Assembly: GCA_018991295.1 (NCBI GenBank)
Contig: JAGKSZ010000169.1
Location: forward strand, 1-6,536
DNA: 6,536 bases
Reading direction: 5' to 3'
DNA from: Porphyrobacter sp.
Lineage (GTDB): Bacteria > Pseudomonadota > Alphaproteobacteria > Sphingomonadales > Sphingomonadaceae
A program made the position numbers and the translations under genes. The notes beneath the pieces were generated by a model. It saw nothing but the letters and a program-made list of their open reading frames with translations, was not told where the DNA came from and made no database searches. This document shows positions 1-5,183 of this stretch, in pieces. Each line of letters opens with the position of its first letter. Positions within the stretch are counted from its first letter, which is position 1.

Positions 1-354
1 GTCTATTTCGACAATGTCGGCGGGGCGCTGCTCGATCAGGTTCTCACCCGGATGAACCACTATGGCCGCATCGCGGTGTGCGGGCTTCTGGCCGATTACA
101 CCGCTGGCACCCGCACGGCGCCGAAAGAATTCGATCAGGTGCTGATGCGCCGCCTGCGGATCGAGGGGTTCTTCTCGCCCGATTTCATGCACGAAGGTCC
201 CGCCCTCACCCGGCGGCTGCGGGAATGGACGGAAAGCGGCGCGCTGTTGATGCCCTATGATGTCACCACCGGCCTTGAAAACACCCTGACTGCTTACGCC
301 AAACTCTTCACCGGGGCCAATATCGGCAAGGTGATCGTGGAGCTGACCCCATGA
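1..354 (+). CDS. NADP-dependent MDR-family oxidoreductase, C-terminal part (5' end outside window)
   Basis: The frame is open from base 1 and encodes the last 117 residues of a protein whose family is usually about 330-345 aa, so roughly two thirds is missing to the left. The opening residues VYFDNVGG, then LLDQVLTRM and GRIAVCG, match the end of the Rossmann nucleotide-binding domain of zinc-type (MDR) NADP-dependent oxidoreductases of the prostaglandin reductase/CurA/YncB type. In that group 'FDNVGG...' precedes a strand reading G-R-I-x-x-C-G. The closing segment (GFFSPDF..., then a C-terminal GKVIVEL) is also typical. These enzymes reduce activated C=C or carbonyl groups with NADPH in the cytosol and usually lack zinc. 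The stop overlaps the next start in an ATGA, indicating translational coupling. The substrate is unknown. An internal ATG at base 52 is not the true start, because homology-like sequence continues upstream of it. Confidence 0.85.
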   Translation, partial: VYFDNVGGALLDQVLTRMNHYGRIAVCGLLADYTAGTRTAPKEFDQVLMRRLRIEGFFSPDFMHEGPALTRRLREWTESGALLMPYDVTTGLENTLTAYAKLFTGANIGKVIVELTP

Positions 355-890
355 CCGGCACACTGGACGACCGCGAGGCGATCCGCGACATTCTTGCCGC
401 CTATGCCCACGCCATCGACCGGCGGCGCTGGGGGATGATGGAACGCCTGTTCCACCCGGATGCAACCTTCCGCTTCGGCACCATCGAGGGCGACTGGCGC
501 GGCTTTGTGGAGCAGGCCCGCGCCGTGATCGACCCGTGCCTTGCGACCCAGCACCAGCTCGGCCAGACGATCTTCGGCTTTGACGGCGACAAGGTGTGCC
601 ACACCGAAACCTACATGACCGCAATGCACACCATCCCCCCCGGTTACCCGCTGGCGGCGGTGTTCCCTGACAAGGGGGTGATCTACTCCGCGATTGTCGC
701 CGGGCGCTATGTCGACCGGTTCGAGAAGCGCGATGGCCTGTGGCGCATCGCCCAGCGCACCGGGCTTTACGACTGGCGCGAGTTCCGGGTGGTGGAGGGG
801 GTGGACCTGTCCGACACGCCGGAGGGCGCGGCGGGCTATCACGACGAGCGCGATCCCTCGACCGCGGCGGTGCAGAGGTGGCTCGGCTGA
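351..890 (+). CDS. SnoaL-like (NTF2-fold) protein, first copy
   Basis: A 179-aa protein of the SnoaL_4/NTF2-like superfamily, a cone-shaped alpha+beta barrel used by small polyketide cyclases, ketosteroid isomerase-like enzymes, dehydratases and dioxygenase small subunits. Visible hallmarks are an N-terminal helix pair with Y18 and D23 followed by W27, the segment LFHPDATF at 33-40, a central H68 followed by the strand pattern FGFDGDKVCHTETY (75-88), and the C-terminal block GRYVDRFEKRDGLWRIAQR (118-136) ending in DW at 141-142. The start is the ATG inside the ATGA overlap with the oxidoreductase; a GGAG at 339-342 lies 8 nt upstream. It probably acts as an isomerase, hydratase or dehydratase on an intermediate of the oxidoreductase's pathway. 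The fold is so widely reused that no reaction can be assigned. A second member lies at 4537-5055 and shares the C-terminal block. Confidence 0.85.
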   Translation: MTGTLDDREAIRDILAAYAHAIDRRRWGMMERLFHPDATFRFGTIEGDWRGFVEQARAVIDPCLATQHQLGQTIFGFDGDKVCHTETYMTAMHTIPPGYPLAAVFPDKGVIYSAIVAGRYVDRFEKRDGLWRIAQRTGLYDWREFRVVEGVDLSDTPEGAAGYHDERDPSTAAVQRWLG

Positions 891-894
891 CCTG

Positions 895-915
895 CGCCCC
901 GCTTGCGGGAGGGGG
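895..915. terminator. Short hairpin between convergent genes, possible bidirectional terminator
   Basis: The 28-bp gap between two converging stop codons contains CCCG-CTTG-CGGG (898-909), a 4-bp GC stem closed by the stable C-U-U-G type tetraloop. Flanking C and G runs could extend it imperfectly. There is no clear U-run on either strand, so this would be a weak terminator. Its position between convergent genes is the main support. Confidence 0.35.
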
Positions 916-918
916 ACT

Positions 919-1323
919 TTACCGCCGGAACGCGAACACCCCGCTCATCGTGGCCACCTGTTCCTCCCCGCGCCAGATCCCGCCCGAGGTGTAGGCCGTG
1001 CGCCCGCCGAGCCGGTCAATCCGCGCGCGGGCCTCCAGCCAATCGCCCAGCCGCGCAGCCGCCAGATAGTTGACCGTCAGCGTGATGGTGGAAGGCGCAA
1101 GGCGGGGGCGTTCGGCATCATGGACCGCATGGGAAAGCGCAACATCGGCAAAGGTCGATATCACCCCGCCGTGGGCCGCGTCCTGATAGTTGATATGGTG
1201 CGGCACGATCAGCAGACCCACCACCCGCACGCCCTCAACAGTTGGCCCCAGAAAATAGGGCCCGCCGTGATCGAGAAAGCCCGGAGTGAAGTCTGCGGGC
1301 ACAAAGCCGGAAGGTATCGCCAT
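919..1323 (-). CDS. PaaI-family hotdog-fold thioesterase
   Basis: A 134-aa single hotdog-domain protein, the usual length for PaaI/acyl-CoA thioesterase family members. The signature is N45 followed by H51-G52-G53 and then FADVALSHA with D60: the HGG loop and the acidic residue on the central 'sausage' helix that bind and hydrolyse acyl-CoA thioesters in the PaaI group. The C-terminal half (STITLTVNYLAAARLGDWLEARARI, then GRTAYTSGGIW) is the standard beta-sheet pattern. Family enzymes are cytosolic tetramers that release CoA from aryl- or acyl-CoA intermediates. It stands alone on the minus strand, head-to-head with the acyl-CoA ligase (88 bp apart) and tail-to-tail with the first SnoaL gene. 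The pairing suggests it recycles CoA or corrects misacylated products. The upstream Shine-Dalgarno is weak (only GGGG/TAGAG-like bases), so the exact start is slightly uncertain. Confidence 0.85.
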   Translation of the reverse strand: MAIPSGFVPADFTPGFLDHGGPYFLGPTVEGVRVVGLLIVPHHINYQDAAHGGVISTFADVALSHAVHDAERPRLAPSTITLTVNYLAAARLGDWLEARARIDRLGGRTAYTSGGIWRGEEQVATMSGVFAFRR

Positions 1324-1411
1324 GCGCGCACTCTACCCCGCCCCGGCCCGATGCGCCCGCTATGAATTGTGCCAATGACAGGCGTCCTGCCGCAGGTTAT
1401 CCCCTCGCCCC

Positions 1412-3004
1412 ATGGGAGAGACAACAGCACTGGCCGCAGAAAGCTTCTGCGACGTCGTCCGCGAACATGCCCGCCTGGCTGGCGATGTGATCGCCTTCAC
1501 CTATGGGCAGGAGGAACTGAGCTTCGCGGATATCGACGCGGGCGCTGACCGTGTGGCGAACGGCCTGATCGCGCTGGGCATCAGGCCGGGGGACCGGGTC
1601 GCCTTCCTCGGCAAGAACCACCCGCTCTATTTCGAGGCCTTCCTTGGCGCGAACCGGGTGGGGGCGGTGATGACCCCGGTGAACTGGCGGCTGGCCGCGC
1701 CCGAGGTTGCCTATGTGCTCGACAATTCCTGTGCGCGGGTGGTGTTCGTGGGCGAAGGCTTTGCCGAAGTGCTCAGCGCAATCCGCCCCAATTGCCCCCA
1801 TGTCGAACAGGTGATCGGCATCGACGCGCCCGATTTCGCAGGCACCGATTACCGCACCTGGCGCGATGGCTTTCCCGCCAACCCGCCCGCCCACCGGGTC
1901 CGCGCCGAAGACGATGCGCTGCAGCTCTACACCTCGGGCACCACCGGCAAGCCCAAGGGCGCGGTCATCACCCACGGCTCGCTGCTGTCGAGCCGCGACG
2001 GCACCGCGGCAGGCGATCAGATGCGCAAGTGGCAGGAGCCGATCGCGGGCGATGTCACGCTGCTCGCCATGCCCTGCTTCCACATCAGCGGCACCGGCAC
2101 TGGCATCGGCACCATGGTGGCGGGCACCAATTCGATCGTCCTGCCTGAATATGACCCGACCAAGGCGCTCGATCTGATCGAGAATTTCAACATCTCGAAG
2201 ATCTTTCTGGTGCCCGCCGCGCTGCAGATCCTGCTCAATCACCCGCGCGTGTCCGAGGTCGATTTCTCGCGGCTCAAATATGTCACCTACGGCGCATCGC
2301 CGATTCCATTGGAACTGATGCGCGAGGCGATCCGGGTGATGGGCTGCGGCTTTGTGCAGATGTACGGCATGACCGAAACCAGCGGCACCATCGTCGCGCT
2401 CGATCCGGAAGACCACGTGCCCGAAGGTTCTGTGCGGATGCGCAGCGTCGGAAAGCCGCTGGCAGGCGTCGAAATCAAGGTGATCGACGAGGCGGGCAAC
2501 GAAGTCCCGGCAGGCACCGTTGGCGAAATCGCCACGCGTTCGGCCAAGAATATGCGCGGCTACTGGAACAACGCGGATGCCACCGCTTCCACCATCGATG
2601 CCGAGGGCTGGCTGCGCACCGGAGACGCGGGATACCTCGACGAGGACGGCTATCTCTACATCCACGACCGGGTGAAGGACATGATCATTTCGGGCGGCGA
2701 GAACGTCTACCCCGCCGAAGTCGAAAACGCGCTCTATTCGCACCCCAAGGTCGCAGACGTAGCAGTGATCGGCGTGCCGGACGCCAAGTGGGGCGAGGCG
2801 GTGAAGGCCTGCGTGGTGGTGAAGGCGGGCGAGGAATTGTCCGAGGCCGAACTGATCGCCCACGCCCGCACGCTGATTGCGGGTTACAAGTGCCCCAAAT
2901 CGGTCGATTTCATCCCGGCCTTGCCGAGGAACCCTTCAGGCAAAATCCTGCGCCGCGAGCTGCGGGCGCCCTATTGGGTGGGCAAGGACCGGGCGGTCAA
3001 TTGA
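1412..3004 (+). CDS. Acyl-CoA ligase (FadD-like, ANL superfamily)
   Basis: A 530-aa adenylate-forming enzyme that activates a carboxylic acid with ATP to an acyl-adenylate and then to the CoA thioester. All core motifs are present: the P-loop YTSGTTGKPKG at 173-183, the following PCFHISGTGTG segment with the conserved His, YGMTET at 318-323, the adenosine-binding TGD at 403-405 followed by the hinge region DRVKDMIISGGENVYPAEVE, and the C-terminal NPSGKI with the catalytic lysine K511. The length fits FadD-type medium/long-chain and aromatic/terpenoid acid ligases of about 500-560 aa. No membrane segment is evident. ATG 1412 is the first possible start after an in-frame TGA at 1376-1378, and there is no good Shine-Dalgarno, so translation may be leaderless or weak. 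The stop overlaps the TTG start of the VOC gene. The acid substrate cannot be deduced. Confidence 0.93.
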   Translation: MGETTALAAESFCDVVREHARLAGDVIAFTYGQEELSFADIDAGADRVANGLIALGIRPGDRVAFLGKNHPLYFEAFLGANRVGAVMTPVNWRLAAPEVAYVLDNSCARVVFVGEGFAEVLSAIRPNCPHVEQVIGIDAPDFAGTDYRTWRDGFPANPPAHRVRAEDDALQLYTSGTTGKPKGAVITHGSLLSSRDGTAAGDQMRKWQEPIAGDVTLLAMPCFHISGTGTGIGTMVAGTNSIVLPEYDPTKALDLIENFNISKIFLVPAALQILLNHPRVSEVDFSRLKYVTYGASPIPLELMREAIRVMGCGFVQMYGMTETSGTIVALDPEDHVPEGSVRMRSVGKPLAGVEIKVIDEAGNEVPAGTVGEIATRSAKNMRGYWNNADATASTIDAEGWLRTGDAGYLDEDGYLYIHDRVKDMIISGGENVYPAEVENALYSHPKVADVAVIGVPDAKWGEAVKACVVVKAGEELSEAELIAHARTLIAGYKCPKSVDFIPALPRNPSGKILRRELRAPYWVGKDRAVN

Positions 3005-3525
3005 ACGGCTTGCCGGTCCGCCAGCTGGCCTACAAGGTCAATGATCTGGAGGCAGCGGCAGCGGCGCACCACCGGCAGTTCGGATCAGGCCCGTTCTTCG
3101 TGGCGCGGCACGTGGCGCTCGCATCCTCGCTGCATCGCGGCACGGCGCGAGCTTTCGATCATTCGAGCGCCTATGGCCAATGGGGGGCCGTGATGGTGGA
3201 GCTGGTGGTGCAGCACAACCCGGATGATAGCGCGCTGCACGAAATGTTTCCCTATGGCTCGGGGGCCGAGGGGCTGCATCATGCGGCGCTGTTCGTGGAT
3301 GATCTGGCAGCGGCAATCGCCCGCTTCACAAGCGAGGGTGCGCCGCTTGCACAGCTATCGGTGACGCAAGGCGGCACGGCCTTTGCCTTCGTCGATACGC
3401 GCGCGTCACTGGGGCACATGCTGGAGCTGTATGAGCCGGCGCCGCAGCTGACGGGGTTCTACGACATGGTCGCCACGGCCGCCGGGGGGTGGGACGGGCG
3501 TGATCTGATCCGGGAATTGGGTTGA
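3001..3525 (+). CDS. VOC-superfamily protein (glyoxalase/epimerase-like), TTG start
   Basis: The frame has no suitable ATG. TTG at 3001 overlaps the ligase stop as TTGA, giving 174 aa that begin exactly where family homology begins (VRQLAYKVNDLEAAAA). The two beta-alpha-beta-beta-beta modules of the vicinal oxygen chelate fold are visible: module 1 about 5-72, with VMVELVVQHN around E67, and module 2 about 90-146, with GLHHAALFVDDL (H93/H94) and GHMLELYEP (E142). By position the four metal ligands would be Q8, E67, H93 or H94, and E142; Gln at the first site replaces the more common His. Family members include glyoxalase I, methylmalonyl-CoA epimerase and extradiol-type enzymes. Coupling to an acyl-CoA ligase favours epimerase, isomerase or lyase action on a CoA ester, but this is inference. 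An upstream AAGGA (2984-2988) is a distant ribosome site, so re-initiation after the ligase is likely. A start at TTG 3010 cannot be excluded. Confidence 0.82.
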   Translation: MNGLPVRQLAYKVNDLEAAAAAHHRQFGSGPFFVARHVALASSLHRGTARAFDHSSAYGQWGAVMVELVVQHNPDDSALHEMFPYGSGAEGLHHAALFVDDLAAAIARFTSEGAPLAQLSVTQGGTAFAFVDTRASLGHMLELYEPAPQLTGFYDMVATAAGGWDGRDLIRELG

Positions 3526-3527
3526 CT

Positions 3528-3606
3528 CCCCGCCCCGGACTTGATCCGGGGCCCAGCTTTTCAGTCGGCAAAGTGAGCGGGGCCCCGGGTCAAGCCCGGG
3601 GCGGGG
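3528..3606. repeat. Long imperfect inverted repeat between convergent genes (nested hairpins)
   Basis: Two 31-bp arms, 3528-3558 and 3576-3606, are inverted copies identical at 28 of 31 positions, separated by a 17-bp spacer. Each arm also contains its own hairpin: 7-bp stem 3533-3539/3545-3551 with loop CTTGA, and 7-bp stem 3583-3589/3595-3601 with loop TCAAG. It fills the 89-bp gap between the VOC gene and the minus-strand operon, so it could end transcription from both sides. The arms resemble short GC-rich palindromic elements (CCGGACTTGATCCGG type) that I recall as dispersed in sphingomonad and related genomes. If so, this is a paired, inverted insertion of such an element. No U-run follows either stem. 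Termination, mRNA stabilisation and a simple repeat element remain alternatives. Confidence 0.8.
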
Positions 3607-3614
3607 GGACAGGA

Positions 3615-3995
3615 TCACTCCCCCGCCAGTTCCGCCAACCCCACCAGCGCCGCCCGGCACTCGGCATCGGCCAGCGCGGCCAGCACCGAGAAGGCGACAA
3701 ACCCCGGCTCGCCCAGATGCGCTGCCACCGCCGCTGCTTCGGCATCGGTGATGGCGGTATGTTCGAACGTCATCCGCCGCGCATAGGCAAGCGCGCTGCG
3801 GGTGGCGGCATCCAGCCCCGCCTCGTCCGGGGCCGCCCCCATGCCATGCACCGCCGCCACCGCTTGCCGGATCAGCGCCACCAGCGCCGGATCGAGCGCG
3901 GCTTCGGCATGGGCGCGAAAGTCGGCATAATGCGCGGCAAGCACCGGATCGGCGGCCAGTGCGGCCTGCACCGCGCTCCTCCCTGCCCCGGTCAT
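3615..3995 (-). CDS. Small CMD/AhpD-like protein lacking the cysteine pair (putative)
   Basis: A 126-aa Ala-rich, all-helical protein, third gene of the minus-strand operon. It starts at an ATG overlapping the previous stop (ATGA on the minus strand), with GGAGG at 4003-4007 placed 7 nt upstream. Its C-terminal half (TRSALAYARRMTFEHTAITD, then EAAAVAAHLGEPGFVAFSVLAALADA) lines up by eye with the matching part of carboxymuconolactone decarboxylase-like proteins, including the gene just upstream. The region where a CxxC motif should sit reads AVHGMGAAPDEAG, with no cysteines; the only Cys lies near the C-terminus in AECRAAL. This suggests a non-redox CMD paralogue, perhaps a structural partner or regulator of the upstream protein. 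The frame is intact and has good translation signals, so it is not an obvious pseudogene. The family assignment is tentative. Confidence 0.7.
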   Translation of the reverse strand: MTGAGRSAVQAALAADPVLAAHYADFRAHAEAALDPALVALIRQAVAAVHGMGAAPDEAGLDAATRSALAYARRMTFEHTAITDAEAAAVAAHLGEPGFVAFSVLAALADAECRAALVGLAELAGE

Positions 3996-4525
3996 TCTGC
4001 CGCCTCCGGCACGGCAGGCGTGGGCAGCACGGTGCGGTCCATTGTTTCCGGCTCCAGCCCCAGCGTGATCAGCGCCTTGGCGAGCGCCAGGAACAGCGTC
4101 ACGCCAAGCCCCAGTTCCGCGATCTGCGCAGGGGTCAGGTGCCGCTGCAAGGCCGCCCGCGCATCGCCGTTCAGCAATTCGGGATCATGGATCAGCGCAT
4201 CGGTGAATTTGAGCGCCGCCTTTTCGGCATCGGTCAGCCTGTCTGACGTTTCATAGCCATCGGTGATGTCGTCCACCGCCGCCTCGCCCAGACCCTGCGC
4301 CACGGCCTTGTCGAAGCGAACATTGCGGCAGAACCCGCATTCGGTGACGCGGGCATTGCGCATCCGCGCGACCTCCTTGATCCGGGCGCTGAGCACGTCC
4401 GAACCCCAGAAGCGGCCATAAAGCGCAAAGAAGCTTGCCGCGATGTCCGGCTGATGCGCCAGCACGCTGCCGAAATGCGCCGGTTCGCCGGGGATCGCGG
4501 AGGATACGCGGGGGATGGTGGACAT
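3992..4525 (-). CDS. Carboxymuconolactone decarboxylase (CMD)/AhpD-like protein with CxxC
   Basis: A 177-aa helical protein. E51, C63 and C66 reproduce the spacing of the AhpD active site (Glu, 12 residues to Cys, then CxxC), in the context KEVARMRNARVTECGFCRN. The position that is His in AhpD is Arg here (R70). The rest (LTDAEKAALKFTDALI, then LTPAQIAELGLGVTLFLALAKALITLGLEPE) is the typical C-terminal CMD helical hairpin. The family includes gamma-carboxymuconolactone decarboxylase, AhpD-type alkylhydroperoxidases and many uncharacterised catabolic proteins. The CxxC argues for a thiol/disulfide or peroxidase role rather than decarboxylation. The ribosome site AAGGAG at 4533-4538 is 7 nt before the ATG and overlaps the stop of the upstream SnoaL gene, so the two are translationally coupled. 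The stop likewise overlaps the start of the next gene. No membrane or export signal is seen. Confidence 0.87.
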   Translation of the reverse strand: MSTIPRVSSAIPGEPAHFGSVLAHQPDIAASFFALYGRFWGSDVLSARIKEVARMRNARVTECGFCRNVRFDKAVAQGLGEAAVDDITDGYETSDRLTDAEKAALKFTDALIHDPELLNGDARAALQRHLTPAQIAELGLGVTLFLALAKALITLGLEPETMDRTVLPTPAVPEAAE

Positions 4526-4532
4526 GGGGCCT

Positions 4533-4538
4533 CTCCTT
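4533..4538 (-). promoter_or_regulatory. Shine-Dalgarno site of the CMD gene, overlapping the upstream stop
   Basis: Read on the minus strand, AAGGAG lies 7 nt before the ATG at 4525, and its first bases form part of the TAA stop (4539-4537) of the SnoaL gene. This interlock fixes the CMD start and implies translational coupling within the operon. Confidence 0.75.
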
Positions 4539-5055
4539 ACATCACGCGATAATCGGGGTGCCCGCTGGCGATGATCTGAAGCACCGGCAGGGGCAGGGCG
4601 GGATCGGGATCATTGCCGGGCTGGTTTTCCAGCGGCAGTTTCCAATCCATGATGTAACGGCGGGCAGCGATGCGCCATTCGCCGTCCCGCCGCGCGAATT
4701 CATCGAGATAGCGCCCCCCGTAAAGCCCGCCGGACCATGTGCCGTCCTGCTGGCAACGGATGCCGGTGGCAAAGCCATAGCATTCCACGCTGGCGCGGTT
4801 CGGCGCGTGGAAGGCAATCGATGGGGCGGAAAGGAAATGCCAGCGGCGCTGGCTGGCGCGTTCGATAGCCATGACCACGGGGATGAAATCGGCGGCGCTC
4901 CCGGTGAAGAAGCCGTAGTCGATCGGCGCATCGAGCCAGAAGCAACCCGCCTGCCCGGCATCATCCAGCCAGTCCAATGTGCGCGAATAGCGTTGCAGCA
5001 CGTCGGCAATCGCCTGCCGGTCGAGCAATTGCTGCACATCTGCCTGCCTGACCAT
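4537..5055 (-). CDS. SnoaL-like (NTF2-fold) protein, second copy
   Basis: A 172-aa protein heading the minus-strand operon. It has the same architecture as the protein at 351-890: an N-terminal helix with RQAIADVLQRYSRTLDWLD (Y23, D28, W29), a central H73, and the C-terminal block GRYLDEFARRDGEWRIAARRYIMDW (114-138), which matches the other copy at G-R-Y-x-D-x-F-x-x-R-D-G-x-W-R-I-A-x-R and the later DW. Outside this block the two differ clearly, so they are old paralogues and not a recent duplication. The start ATG has a strong GGAGGT (5064-5069, minus strand) 8 nt upstream. As with other SnoaL_4 proteins, isomerase, dehydratase or hydratase activity is possible but unproven. Its neighbours (CMD genes downstream, divergent P450) suggest it acts on a P450-derived or further oxidised intermediate. 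Confidence 0.87.
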   Translation of the reverse strand: MVRQADVQQLLDRQAIADVLQRYSRTLDWLDDAGQAGCFWLDAPIDYGFFTGSAADFIPVVMAIERASQRRWHFLSAPSIAFHAPNRASVECYGFATGIRCQQDGTWSGGLYGGRYLDEFARRDGEWRIAARRYIMDWKLPLENQPGNDPDPALPLPVLQIIASGHPDYRVM

Positions 5056-5183
5056 CCGCCCGCACCTCCCCCCCTTGCGACCCGCTTAGCGAATCCGCCA
5101 ATTGCTGCGCCCTGCCTTGTCCCGCAGCCTTGCCGCTGCGCAAACGGGCGAAAGTGCCAGTGACAGCGCGGGAGGGGGCCCTG
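5056..5183. promoter_or_regulatory. Divergent intergenic region with two strong ribosome sites
   Basis: This 128-bp gap separates the minus-strand SnoaL-CMD-CMD operon from the P450 gene and must carry promoters for both unless either is read from further away. GGAGGT (5064-5069, minus strand) serves the SnoaL start with 8-nt spacing. GGAGG (5171-5175, plus strand) serves the P450 ATG at 5184, also with 8-nt spacing, and decides that start over an in-frame ATG at 5130. I see no convincing -35/-10 pair on either strand. A small CGCT-T-AGCG dyad near 5083-5091 is too short to call an operator. Confidence 0.6.

Noticed and set aside
1361..1403. Possible -10 elements (TATGAA, TTATCC) upstream of the ligase
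   Set aside because: Neither has a matching -35 at 16-18 bp, and AT-rich hexamers occur by chance; the evidence is too weak for a promoter call.
1397..2863. Long open frame (488 codons) on the minus strand opposite the acyl-CoA ligase
   Set aside because: The plus-strand ligase has every family motif over this stretch. The antisense product is rich in His, Arg, Gly and Asp without recognisable domains, which is usual for the reverse frame of a GC-rich gene.
2788..3000. Upstream extension of the VOC frame into the ligase 3' end
   Set aside because: The 71 extra residues are a Gly/Arg/Pro-rich out-of-frame reading of ligase DNA with no VOC similarity. The TTGA overlap explains the start better.
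3528..3606. CRISPR or insertion-sequence end interpretation of the inverted repeat
   Set aside because: There are only two inverted copies with a 17-bp spacer, no direct-repeat array, no transposase and no flanking target duplication visible.
3522..4256. Plus-strand frame of about 244 codons over the convergent gap and the CMD-like genes
   Set aside because: It begins inside the inverted repeat, has low-complexity Arg/Gly/Pro/Ser-rich composition, and opposes two minus-strand genes that have good ribosome sites and family features.
5130..5183. N-terminal extension of the P450 from ATG 5130
   Set aside because: No ribosome site precedes 5130 and the extra 18 residues are basic and unlike soluble P450 N-termini. 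ATG 5184 has GGAGG at 8-nt spacing.
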